Assembly: GCF_001571325.1 (NCBI RefSeq)
Contig: NZ_BCTO01000013.1
Span: 244,951 to 308,950 of the forward strand
Direction: 5' to 3'
Source: Delftia tsuruhatensis NBRC 16741
Lineage (GTDB): Bacteria; Pseudomonadota; Gammaproteobacteria; Burkholderiales; Burkholderiaceae_C
Length of the DNA stretch: 64,000 bases
Shown here: in pieces, positions 49,709-57,288 of the stretch
How positions within the stretch are numbered: position 1 is the stretch's first letter
Layout of the letters: the number at the start of each line of letters is the position of its first letter
The notes under the pieces: model-generated
Told to the model about the DNA's origin: nothing
The model's input: only the letters and a program-made list of their open reading frames with translations
The model's database searches: none
Made by a program: the position numbers and the translations under genes

Positions 49709-51007
49709 TCACGCGGCCTTCTCGGCCGCCTTGAGGGCGCGCTTGAGGTCGTCGATCAGGTCGTCTGCGTCTTCCAGCCCGATGGACAGGCGGATCGTGC
49801 CCTGGCCGATGCCGGCCTGGGCCAGCGCCTCGTCGCTCATGCGGAAGTGCGTGGTGCTGGCAGGGTGGATGACCAGGCTGCGGCAGTCGCCCACGTTGGC
49901 CAGGTGGCTGAAGACCTTGAGCGTCTCGATGAACTTGCGGCCCTGGTTGCGGTTGCCCTTGATGTCGAAGCTGAACACCGAGCCTGCGCCGCGCGGCAGC
50001 AGCTTCTTGGCGAGCTGGTGCGAGGGATGGGTATCGAGCAGCGGGTGGCCCACGCGGCCCACCAGCGGATGGCTGGCCAGGAATTGCACCACCTTCTCGG
50101 TGTTGCGGATATGGCGCTCCATGCGCAGCGGCAGCGTCTCTATGCCCTGCAGGATCAGCCAGGCCGTGTGCGGGCTCATGCAGGCGCCGAAGTCGCGCAG
50201 GCCTTCGCGGCGTGCGCGCAGAAGGAAGGCGCCAGTGCTGCTTTCCTCGCTGAACACCATGTTGTGGAAGCCGTCGTAGGGCTCGGTCAGCTCCGGGAAG
50301 CGTCCCGACTTTTCCCAGTCGAAGCTGCCGCCATCCACCACGATGCCCCCGACCACGGTGCCGTGGCCCGACAGGAACTTGGTGGCCGAGTGGTAGACGA
50401 TGTCCGCGCCATGCTCCAGCGGCTTCATCAGCCAGGGCGAGGTCAGCGTGGAGTCCACCAGCAGCGGCACGCCGGCTTCATGGGCTATGGCGCTGATGGT
50501 GGGGATGTCCAGCACATCCAGGCCCGGGTTGCCCACCGTCTCGCCGAAGAACAGCTTGGTGTTGGGGCGCACCGCGGCGCGCCAGCCGTCGATGTCGCCG
50601 GGCTTGACGAAGGTGGTTTCTATGCCGAAGCGCGCCAGCGTGTAGTGCAGCAGGTTCTGCGAGCCGCCGTACAGCGCCGTGCTGGCCACGATGTGGCTGC
50701 CCGCGCCCATGAGCGTGGCCACCGACAGGTGCAGCGCCGCCTGGCCGCTGGCCACGGCGATGGCGCCCACGCCCCCTTCCAGGGCCGAGACGCGCTGCTC
50801 CAGTACGGCGTTCGTGGGATTGGAGATGCGGCTGTAGACGTGCCCTGGGCGCTCCAGGTTGAACAGCGAGGCCGCATGGTCGCTGGACTCGAACACGAAC
50901 GAGGTCGTGAGGTGGATGGGCGTCGCGCGCGCACCGGTGGCGGGGTCGGGCTGTGCGCCCGCGTGCAGCGCCAGAGTGTCAAAGCCGGGATCCGAGTAGC
51001 CGGGCAT
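49709..51007 (-). CDS. metY: O-acetylhomoserine sulfhydrylase-type Cys/Met-metabolism PLP enzyme
   Basis: 432 residues. Condenses O-acetylhomoserine with sulfide to give homocysteine. Visible are TLALHAGAQPDPATGARATPI, YSRISNPTNAVLEQRVSALEGG, VASGQAALHLSVATL, SALYGGS-like TALYGGSQNLL, the PLP Lys in YHSATKFLSGHG and SIGLEDADDLIDDL at the end; length and the SSTGAFLLRARREG block favour MetY over MetB/MetC. The ATG at 51007 has GGAG 6 bases upstream; the in-frame ATG at 51019 is an alternative. Confidence 0.9.
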   Translation of the reverse strand: MPGYSDPGFDTLALHAGAQPDPATGARATPIHLTTSFVFESSDHAASLFNLERPGHVYSRISNPTNAVLEQRVSALEGGVGAIAVASGQAALHLSVATLMGAGSHIVASTALYGGSQNLLHYTLARFGIETTFVKPGDIDGWRAAVRPNTKLFFGETVGNPGLDVLDIPTISAIAHEAGVPLLVDSTLTSPWLMKPLEHGADIVYHSATKFLSGHGTVVGGIVVDGGSFDWEKSGRFPELTEPYDGFHNMVFSEESSTGAFLLRARREGLRDFGACMSPHTAWLILQGIETLPLRMERHIRNTEKVVQFLASHPLVGRVGHPLLDTHPSHQLAKKLLPRGAGSVFSFDIKGNRNQGRKFIETLKVFSHLANVGDCRSLVIHPASTTHFRMSDEALAQAGIGQGTIRLSIGLEDADDLIDDLKRALKAAEKAA

Positions 51008-51113
51008 TCCTGTCTCCATGGTTGTCAAGGCAAGCGGGCATTGTGGGCTATATTTCCCGGCAGACATGGGCTTGCCGCAACCACGGCGACACAGACAATC
51101 TTGGAGATACGGC

Positions 51114-51566
51114 ATGAAAGTAAGTGACATCCTGCGCGTCAAGGGCAACACCCTCTACACGGTGTCGCCGGACGAAAGCCTGGCCAGCGCGGTGCAGGTG
51201 ATGTCCGAGCGCGATATAGGCTCCCTCGTGGTCATGGAGCACGGCGACGTGGTCGGCATGCTGACCTTCCGCGAAGTAATCCAGGGCTTTGTCAAGCACG
51301 GCGGCGTGGGCGAGACGCTGGTGCGCTCGGCCATGGACGACGCTCCCATGACCTGCACCATGGAAACCGACATGGACGAGGTGCGCCGCATGATGCTGGA
51401 CCGCCATGCGCGCTACATGCCGGTGATGGACAAGCGCATGCTGATGGGCGTGATCAGCCTGTACGACGTGGCCAAGGCCGTGGTGGACAGCCAGAACTTC
51501 GAGAACCGCATGCTCAAGGCCTATATCCGCGACTGGCCCGAAGGCGAGCGCCAGGGCGCGGACTGA
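51114..51566 (+). CDS. CBS-domain pair protein
   Basis: 150 residues made of two CBS motifs (about 8-60 and 75-130): TVSPDESLASAVQVMSERDIGSL is described by its parts TVSPDES and MSERDIGSLVVM, then TMETDMDEVRRMMLDRHARYMPV as TMETDMDEV and RHARYMPVMD. Stand-alone CBS pairs bind adenosyl ligands and regulate partners. GGAG 7 bases before the ATG fixes the start. Confidence 0.9.
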   Translation: MKVSDILRVKGNTLYTVSPDESLASAVQVMSERDIGSLVVMEHGDVVGMLTFREVIQGFVKHGGVGETLVRSAMDDAPMTCTMETDMDEVRRMMLDRHARYMPVMDKRMLMGVISLYDVAKAVVDSQNFENRMLKAYIRDWPEGERQGAD

Positions 51567-51604
51567 TCATCCGGTCGCGGCAAGACCGCCCCTGCCCATG
51601 CAGC

Positions 51605-51647
51605 AAGGCCTGCGACCGCAGAACGCGGCGCAGGCCTTGGTTTTTTT
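51605..51647 (+). terminator. Intrinsic terminator of the CBS gene
   Basis: AAGGCCTGCG (51605-51614) pairs perfectly with CGCAGGCCTT (51629-51638); a smaller inner stem fills the loop and TTTTTTT (51641-51647) follows. Confidence 0.85.
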
Positions 51648-51667
51648 ACGGCCGGGCGCAAGCCCGT

Positions 51668-52165
51668 TCAATGCACGCTGCTGCGCCGGGGCTTGAGCAA
51701 GGCGCTGGGCGGCACGGCATAGGTCTGCCTGAAGACGCGGCTGAAGTGCGAGAAGCTGGTGAAGCCGCAGGCCATCGCCACATCGGTCACGCGCCGCGCA
51801 TTGTCGGCCTGCAGTAGCAGGTGGGCCTGGGCCAGGCGCTCGTTCCAGAGCCAGCGGCTGGGAGTCAGTCCCTCGGTGGCGAACAGGCGCGCCAGGCTGC
51901 GCAGCGACATGCCCAGGCCCTGGGCCACCTGCAGGGGCTTGAGCTCGGGGTCATCCAGCCGGGCCCGCATGTACTGCTTGGCCTGGGCAAGCCGGTTGCG
52001 GGTTCTGAAATCATCGGGCCTGGCTGAGACCAGCAGCATGGTCATCAGGGTGGGGTGAAGATTCTGGTCACCGGCATCCTGTTGAAGGATGGGTGAGGGC
52101 GGTGGAGTGCTGCTCGCAGGATCGCTGCGATCCTGGCGTTGCGTTGAGCCGGAAGAGGTCTGCAT
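51668..52165 (-). CDS. Short AraC-family regulator lacking a full sensor domain
   Basis: 165 residues, about half the usual AraC length. The C-terminal 100 residues are the double helix-turn-helix (LKPLQVAQGLGMSLRSLARLF; VTDVAMACGFTSFSHFSRVF; VPPSALLKPRR). The first 60 residues are Ser/Pro/Gln-rich with no cupin pattern. MLLVSARPDD just before the DNA-binding part resembles the end of a lost sensor domain, so it could be a trimmed regulator. GGGAG 9 bases before the ATG supports a real gene; a TTG at 52183 is less likely. Confidence 0.75.
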   Translation of the reverse strand: MQTSSGSTQRQDRSDPASSTPPPSPILQQDAGDQNLHPTLMTMLLVSARPDDFRTRNRLAQAKQYMRARLDDPELKPLQVAQGLGMSLRSLARLFATEGLTPSRWLWNERLAQAHLLLQADNARRVTDVAMACGFTSFSHFSRVFRQTYAVPPSALLKPRRSSVH

Positions 52166-52224
52166 TTCACGAATCTCCCGCAAGTTGCGGCTGGTGCCTG
52201 AGGGATGGTCCGCAGGCGGTTGAA

Positions 52225-52270
52225 GAACAATGTTCTGTAATTCTAGCTATCAATATTTGTAATTTGATAG
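52225..52270. promoter_or_regulatory. AT-rich region with two inverted repeats upstream of the short AraC gene
   Basis: GAACA-A-TGTTC (52225-52235) and CTATCAA (52247-52253)/TTGATAG (52264-52270). The stretch 52220-52290 is conspicuously AT-rich in this GC-rich chromosome and divides the AraC gene from aroC. Confidence 0.45.
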
Positions 52271-52364
52271 TTTTATTGTTTCTTTGCAGGAGATGGCAGC
52301 CTGCGCAATGCACCGCTGCAGCGGGAGCGGCGCCTGGGGGCGACCCGGGCATAATCATCGGCCT

Positions 52365-53462
52365 ATGAGCGGCAACACCTTCGGAACCCTATTCACTGTC
52401 ACCAACTTCGGCGAATCGCATGGCCCGGCCATCGGCTGCGTCATCGACGGTTGCCCGCCTGGCATGGCACTGAGCGAGGCGGATATCCAGCACGACCTGG
52501 ACCGCCGCCGCCCCGGCACCAGCAAGTTCGTGACGCAGCGCAACGAGCCGGACGCGGTGGAAATCCTCTCGGGTGTCTACGAAGGCCGTACCACGGGCAC
52601 GCCGATCGCTTTGCTGATCCGCAATACCGACCAGCGCAGCAAGGACTACTCCAACATTGCGCAAAGCTTTCGTCCCGGCCATGCCGACTACGCCTACTTC
52701 CAGAAGTACGGCATCCGTGATCCGCGCGGCGGCGGCCGCTCCTCCGCACGGCTGACGGCGCCCACGGTGGCGGCCGGCGCCGTGGCCAAGAAGTGGCTCA
52801 AGGAAAAATTCGGCACCGAGTTCCGCGCCTGCATGACCCAGGTGGGCGAGCTGTCGCTGCCCTTCGAGAGCTGGGAGCATGTGCGCAACAATCCCTTCTT
52901 TGCGCCGGTGGCCGATGTGTCCCGCTACGAGGAATACATGGATGCGCTGCGCAAGTCGGGCGACTCCTGCGGCGCCGCGCTGCGCGTGCAGGCCAGTGGC
53001 ATGCCGGTGGGCCTGGGCCAGCCGCTGTATGACCGCCTCGATGCCGACGTCGCCTACGCCATGATGGGCCTGAACGCCGTCAAGGCCGTGGAGATCGGCG
53101 CGGGCTTCGACAGCGTGGTCCAGCGCGGCACCACGCACGGCGACTCGCTGAGTCCTGGAGGCTTTCGCAGCAACAACGCCGGTGGCATCGTGGGCGGCAT
53201 CAGCACGGGCCAGGATCTGGAGGTGCGCATCGCCATCAAGCCCACCAGCTCCATCATCACGCCGCGCGAGTCCATCGACACCCAGGGCCAGAGCACCGAA
53301 GTCATCACCAAGGGTCGCCATGACCCCTGCGTGGGCATCCGCGCCGCGCCCATCGCCGAAGCGTTGCTGGCCCTGGTGGTGATGGACCACGCCCTGCGCC
53401 ACCGCGCCCAGTGCGGCGACGTCGATTCAGGCCTGGCGCCGATTCCTGCCGCGGCGCCCTGA
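52365..53462 (+). CDS. aroC: Chorismate synthase
   Basis: 365 residues, normal length. Last step of the shikimate pathway (EPSP to chorismate, reduced FMN). Signatures are [31 protein letters not shown] (seen as GESHG and CVIDGCPPG), [17 protein letters not shown], the family signature [20 protein letters not shown] by its core RGGGRSS, and [12 protein letters not shown]. The ATG at 52365 gives the family start MSGNTFG. Confidence 0.97.
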   Translation: MSGNTFGTLFTVTNFGESHGPAIGCVIDGCPPGMALSEADIQHDLDRRRPGTSKFVTQRNEPDAVEILSGVYEGRTTGTPIALLIRNTDQRSKDYSNIAQSFRPGHADYAYFQKYGIRDPRGGGRSSARLTAPTVAAGAVAKKWLKEKFGTEFRACMTQVGELSLPFESWEHVRNNPFFAPVADVSRYEEYMDALRKSGDSCGAALRVQASGMPVGLGQPLYDRLDADVAYAMMGLNAVKAVEIGAGFDSVVQRGTTHGDSLSPGGFRSNNAGGIVGGISTGQDLEVRIAIKPTSSIITPRESIDTQGQSTEVITKGRHDPCVGIRAAPIAEALLALVVMDHALRHRAQCGDVDSGLAPIPAAAP

Positions 53463-53487
53463 AAGCGCTGCCAGGACGCCAAAGAGA

Positions 53488-53512
53488 AAGCCGCCCAAGG
53501 GCGGCTTTCTTG
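53488..53512 (+). terminator. Intrinsic terminator of aroC
   Basis: AAAGCCGCCC-AA-GGGCGGCTTT, then CTT. The A-run before the stem and T-run after it make it effectively bidirectional, serving also the convergent nrdR. Confidence 0.85.
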
Positions 53513-53528
53513 TGTCCTGCCGGCCTGA

Positions 53529-53984
53529 TCAGCCGGGATTGCGGACTTCATCCATGACGTTCTTGAAGTCGTCCACGTCCTCGAAGCTGCGGTAGACGCT
53601 GGCGTAGCGGATGTAGCCGACCTTGTCGAGCAGCTTGAGCTCGCGCATCACCATCTCGCCCAGGCGGCTGGAGAGCACTTCGCGCTCGCCCAGGTTGCGC
53701 AGCCGTTCCTCGATGCGCTCGATGGCGGCATCGATCTGCTCCGTGCTCACGGGACGCTTGCGCAGCGCAATCTTGAACGAACCCAGCAGCTTGGCGCGCT
53801 CGTACTCGATGCGCCGCCCGTCCTTCTTGACGATGGCGGGGAAGCTGACCTCGGGCCGCTCATAGGTGGTGAAGCGCTTGTCGCAGCCGCCGCATTGGCG
53901 GCGGCGGCGGATGAAGCCCCCATCCTCGGCCTCACGGGTCTCCACGACCTGGGTGTCCGGGTGGCTGCAGAACGGGCACTTCAT
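53529..53984 (-). CDS. nrdR: Transcriptional repressor NrdR
   Basis: 151 residues. Represses ribonucleotide reductase genes. An N-terminal zinc ribbon (CPFC, then [18 protein letters not shown]) is followed by an ATP-cone ([19 protein letters not shown]). It lies 22 bases after glyA on the same strand; the glyA-nrdR pairing is common in betaproteobacteria. Confidence 0.97.
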   Translation of the reverse strand: MKCPFCSHPDTQVVETREAEDGGFIRRRRQCGGCDKRFTTYERPEVSFPAIVKKDGRRIEYERAKLLGSFKIALRKRPVSTEQIDAAIERIEERLRNLGEREVLSSRLGEMVMRELKLLDKVGYIRYASVYRSFEDVDDFKNVMDEVRNPG

Positions 53985-54006
53985 GGCAGGCCTCTATGCG
54001 CTCAAA

Positions 54007-55254
54007 TCAGGCGCCGTAGACCGGGAAGCGGGCCGTCAGCTCGGCCACCTGGGCGCGCACGCGGGCCAGGTTGGCTTCGTCGCTGGGGTTCTCCAGCACG
54101 TCGGCCAGCAGGTTGGCCGTCAGGCGGGCTTCCTCTTCCTTGAAGCCGCGCGTGGTCATGGCGGGCGTGCCCACGCGGATGCCGCTGGTGACCATCGGCT
54201 TTTCGGGGTCGTTGGGGATGGAGTTCTTGTTGATCGTCATGTGGGCGGCACCCAGCGCGGCTTCGGCCGCCTTGCCGGTGATGCCCTTGGCGCGCAGGTC
54301 CACCAGCATGACGTGGCTTTCCGTGCGGCCGGAGACGATGCGCAGGCCGCGGGCCGTCAGCGTTTCGGCGACGACCTTGGCATTCTTCACGACCTGCTCC
54401 TGGTAGGCCTTGAACTCGGGAGACAGTGCTTCCTTGAAGGCCACGGCCTTGCCGGCGATGACGTGCATCAGCGGGCCGCCTTGCAGGCCGGGGAAGATGG
54501 CGCTGTTGATGGCCTTCTCATGCTCGGCCTTCATCAGGATCACGCCGCCGCGCGGGCCGCGCAGGCTCTTGTGCGTGGTGGTGGTGACCACGTCGGCGTG
54601 AGGCACGGGGTTGGGGTACACGCCCGCGGCGATCAGGCCGGCGTAGTGGGCCATGTCCACCCAGAAGATGGCGCCGACTTCCTTTGCGATCTTGGCGAAG
54701 CGCTCGAAGTCGATGGCCAGGGCGTAGGCCGATGCGCCGGCCACGATGATGCGGGGCTTGTGCTCGCGCGCCAGCGCTTCCATCTTGTCGTAGTCGATGG
54801 CTTCTTCGGCGTTCAGGCCGTAGGAGACCACGTTGAACCACTTGCCCGACATGTTCAGCGGCATGCCGTGCGTCAGGTGGCCGCCTTCGGCCAGGCTCAT
54901 GCCCATGATGGTGTCGCCGGGCTTGGCAAAGGCCATCAGCACGGCCTGGTTGGCCTGGGAGCCGGAGTTGGGCTGAACGTTGGCGGCCTCGGCGCCGAAC
55001 AGCTTCTTGACACGGTCGATGGCAAGCTGCTCGACCACGTCGACGTTCTCGCAGCCGCCGTAGTAGCGCTTGCCTGGATAGCCTTCTGCGTACTTGTTGG
55101 TGAGCTGGGAGCCCTGGGCTTCCATCACGGCGGGCGAGCAGTAGTTCTCGCTGGCGATCAGCTCGATATGTTCTTGTTGACGCAGGTTCTCGGCCTGGAT
55201 GGCGGCAAAGACTTCGGCGTCGACCTTCTCGACGGTATTGGTGCGTTGAAACAT
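54007..55254 (-). CDS. glyA: Serine hydroxymethyltransferase
   Basis: 415 residues. Interconverts serine and glycine, supplying methylene-tetrahydrofolate. [62 protein letters not shown] and the PLP Lys in [14 protein letters not shown] are all present. AGGA 5 bases before the ATG at 55254 supports the start; the longer frame has none. A 298-base upstream region is described separately. Confidence 0.97.
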   Translation of the reverse strand: MFQRTNTVEKVDAEVFAAIQAENLRQQEHIELIASENYCSPAVMEAQGSQLTNKYAEGYPGKRYYGGCENVDVVEQLAIDRVKKLFGAEAANVQPNSGSQANQAVLMAFAKPGDTIMGMSLAEGGHLTHGMPLNMSGKWFNVVSYGLNAEEAIDYDKMEALAREHKPRIIVAGASAYALAIDFERFAKIAKEVGAIFWVDMAHYAGLIAAGVYPNPVPHADVVTTTTHKSLRGPRGGVILMKAEHEKAINSAIFPGLQGGPLMHVIAGKAVAFKEALSPEFKAYQEQVVKNAKVVAETLTARGLRIVSGRTESHVMLVDLRAKGITGKAAEAALGAAHMTINKNSIPNDPEKPMVTSGIRVGTPAMTTRGFKEEEARLTANLLADVLENPSDEANLARVRAQVAELTARFPVYGA

Positions 55255-55552
55255 GGCAGTCCTGTGAACTTGAAATTCCCTTGAGGCCAAGGGCTGCCCA
55301 GGCGAACGGCGGAACACTCCAGATCCCGCGTGCGCATGGAGGCTGGGCGGTACGCTCCCCGGTGGTTCACAGAAGGTGGTTCTTTTCAGGCCTTCTGCTG
55401 GTTTCCACGTCAGCGGCAGCGGTGCGTGAAGCGGCTGCGCCTATCGCCAGTTGCGTACCCCGCTAGTGTAGCTGAGCTGATGGAGCCGAAGACAGGCGAG
55501 GGGCGTTGGCGAAGCCGCCTGCCTGGCAGATCAGCGGGTGCAGGCAGGCATG
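55255..55552 (-). other. Long non-coding leader region upstream of glyA
   Basis: About 300 bases without a gene between glyA and the terminator of the transglycosylase gene. On the minus strand a hairpin (CAGAAGG...CCTTCTG, about 14-base loop, near 55370-55400) and a possible -10 TACACT near 55470 are visible. I do not recognise a known riboswitch class; glycine-riboswitch hallmarks were looked for and not seen. Confidence 0.35.
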
Positions 55553-55576
55553 AAAAAAGCTGGCCTTAGCCAGCTT
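55553..55576 (-). terminator. Intrinsic terminator of the lytic transglycosylase gene
   Basis: Read on the minus strand: AAGCTGGC-TAAG-GCCAGCTT followed by TTTT. Eight-base-pair stem, 4-base loop; on the plus strand it shows as AAAAAA before the stem. Confidence 0.85.
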
Positions 55577-55600
55577 CGTGCGCCATGTCGGTGGTTCCGG

Positions 55601-56521
55601 TTACAGCGCCGGCTCCTGTGTCTGCAGGGCCACCTGTTCGGTGCGCGCGGACATGCTGCTCGAGCTGACCGGCACTGCCGGGGTGCCAGCGGACGCAGCC
55701 GAGGCCGCAGGTCCGGCTGCCTCGGCCGTGGATGTGGCCGGCTTGGTGGCTGCGATCTGGACGGCCTGCTTGGGCTGCTCGATCTTGGCGGTCATCAGCG
55801 GCACGGCACGCAGGCCGGCGGCCATGCGCAGGCGCTGGTGCTCGGCCAGCACCTTGGCGGCATAGCCGCCGTCGGTGGGCAGGTTGGCCGCGCCCACGTA
55901 GTAGCGCAGGCCACCTTCGATGGAGCCGGCGCGCTCAATGCACTCCTTGAGCACGCGCACGCCCACGCGCAGATTGCTGACGGGGTCGAACGCGGCGTTC
56001 TGGCCGCCGAAGTTCTCGTACTTGTCGGTATGCACCGTGGTCATCACCTGCATCAGGCCTTGCGCGCCGACAGCGCTTTGCGCGAACGGATTGAAGCTGG
56101 ATTCGATGGCCATGATGGCCAGGATCAGCGTCGGGTCCAGGCGGTTGACCTTGCCCAGGTCGTAGGCTTCGCTGACCAGTGCCGCGATGGGCTCGGGCGC
56201 CACGCGGTACTTCTTGCTGAGCCAGAAGGCCACGGCCGCCTGATCCTTGGGCAGGTTCTTCGGGTTGGTCGCCGTCGCGCGGTCGCTGGCCGCGAGTTCG
56301 ACGGGCGCACCCAGCTCGGCCATCTGGCGAGCGGTCAGCCAGGAGCGCAGCTGGCTCTCTCCGGCATCGCGCAGGTCGGGACGGGCGAACAAGGTAATGG
56401 CCAGGAAGGCCACAGCCAGGCCCAGAAGGGCGAAGCTGTTGTGGATGATGGCAAGAAAACCGTTGGCCACATCGATGGCGAACGTTCGCGCGGCGGCGAA
56501 AAATTTTCCTGACGCTGGCAT
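55601..56521 (-). CDS. Lytic transglycosylase (SLT domain) with N-terminal membrane anchor
   Basis: 306 residues. A short cytoplasmic N-terminus and membrane helix (SFALLGLAVAFLAITLFA, about 28-46) precede a helical linker and an SLT domain (about 120-230): LILAIMAIESSFNPFAQS with the catalytic Glu in AIESSFN, then AVGAQGLMQVMTTVH and LRVGVRVLKECIERAG, LRYYVGAANL. The C-terminal 70 residues are Ala/Ser/Thr-rich. It cleaves peptidoglycan to anhydro-muropeptides. AAAGGA just before the ATG fixes the start. Confidence 0.92.
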   Translation of the reverse strand: MPASGKFFAAARTFAIDVANGFLAIIHNSFALLGLAVAFLAITLFARPDLRDAGESQLRSWLTARQMAELGAPVELAASDRATATNPKNLPKDQAAVAFWLSKKYRVAPEPIAALVSEAYDLGKVNRLDPTLILAIMAIESSFNPFAQSAVGAQGLMQVMTTVHTDKYENFGGQNAAFDPVSNLRVGVRVLKECIERAGSIEGGLRYYVGAANLPTDGGYAAKVLAEHQRLRMAAGLRAVPLMTAKIEQPKQAVQIAATKPATSTAEAAGPAASAASAGTPAVPVSSSSMSARTEQVALQTQEPAL

Positions 56522-56554
56522 AGCTTTTTCCTTTCTAGGGGCACCAACCCGAAA

Positions 56555-56578
56555 CGGCCTTCGCCGAAGCGAAGGCCG
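56555..56578 (-). other. Hairpin in the leader of the transglycosylase mRNA
   Basis: CGGCCTTCGC-CGAA-GCGAAGGCCG, perfect 10-bp stem with a 4-base loop, 34 bases upstream of the transglycosylase start. No T-run on the minus-strand side; likely an mRNA structure. Confidence 0.5.
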
Positions 56579-56714
56579 GTGAGGCTGACACCCTGGATTG
56601 GGTGCTGCGGATCCGGGAGGCTGGCGCTTGGTGCACCATTGCGTTGTAGGCCTGCGGGATCTGCTCAGTCGTGAGGCAGCAGAAACAAAAAACGCTCTAT
56701 TCGAGCGCTGGCGG

Positions 56715-56786
56715 ATTCTAGGAGTTCACCAAATACACGGTCAACACTATGAAGTGCGTTTGTTAGATCGATGAATAATAACAAAC
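56715..56786 (-). promoter_or_regulatory. Sigma-70 promoter of the transglycosylase gene with upstream palindrome
   Basis: On the minus strand TTGACC (56744-56739), 18-bp spacer, TAGAAT (56720-56715): an excellent sigma-70 promoter. GTTTGTTA (56758-56765)/TAACAAAC (56779-56786) is a perfect inverted repeat centred at about -64. Immediately at the predicted start the RNA would form CGCUC-GAAUA-GAGCG followed by six U (56707-56687). Confidence 0.7.
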
Positions 56787-56935
56787 CATGGATGCAAACA
56801 CAGTTTCTGAGTGTTTGAGAGCAGGTTGCGTGCTACCGATGTGGGGCGCTTGCGGCGGTTGTACAGGGCTTCATGAAATTGCAATGAAATGCAAAAGCAC
56901 TGGCAGGCCTGGCCTGCGTCCTTCTATATTGGAGG

Positions 56936-57149
56936 CGACTGCTCCTGCAGTCGTCTCGCCAAGGTGGAAGACGGGTAAAAGTGGTGTTCGATGGTTCGGG
57001 CACAGTCGTTCAAGTCTTCTTCCGCGGCCTTCCTGGAAGCAATCTCTTGCTTCCGAGCAGCAAGGACCATCCTCTCCTTGACTGCGGAAAACGGCCAGGA
57101 CTTGTGCCTGCCGTAAAGCCCGGAAGCCGGTTCAAGGCTTCCGGGCTTT
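56936..57149 (+). ncRNA. Candidate structured small RNA with C/U-rich hairpin loops
   Basis: About 215 bases with no plausible protein but five hairpins: CGACTGC-TCCT-GCAGTCG (56936-56953), GGAAGCAA-TCTC-TTGCTTCC (57035-57054), CAAGGA-CCATCCTC-TCCTTG (57061-57080), an ACGGC(C)AGG/CCTGCCGT stem (about 57090-57113) and the terminator at 57115. A -10 TATATT (56925-56930) and a 15-bp palindrome GCAGGCC-T-GGCCTGC (56903-56917) precede it. Three loops are C/U-rich and complementary to Shine-Dalgarno-type GGAG/AGGA sequences. Family unknown to me; alternatives are a long leader of the next gene. Confidence 0.5.
57115..57149 (+). terminator. Strong terminator-like hairpin of the candidate RNA
   Basis: AAAGCCCGGAAGCC (57115-57128) and GGCTTCCGGGCTTT (57136-57149) form a perfect 14-bp stem with a 7-base loop; the A-run/T-run pair at its base acts as the U-tract. 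It lies 140 bases before the next gene, with no gene before it on this strand. Confidence 0.75.
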
Positions 57150-57288
57150 GTCGTTCCAGGGTGACTGCAACGTCAAGAAATGTGCGGTGATGCGGGTTGA
57201 GGTCTTGCTGCCAGCCCAATTTCTGATGCAATGCAGCCACCGCTGCGTCCTCTGTCCAGGATGGCGCCGTACTAGTTATTAGAGCCCC

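Noticed and set aside
55255..55552. Glycine riboswitch upstream of glyA
   Set aside because: The paired aptamer hallmarks of the glycine riboswitch could not be found on the minus strand.
56901..56917. Possible sigma-54 (-24/-12) promoter TGGCAG...CTGC before the candidate RNA
   Set aside because: The GG-to-GC spacing is 12 bases instead of the required 10.
56788..57081. 97-codon plus-strand frame in the candidate RNA region
   Set aside because: Odd composition, no ribosome site and it runs across several perfect hairpins; a structured RNA explains the region better.
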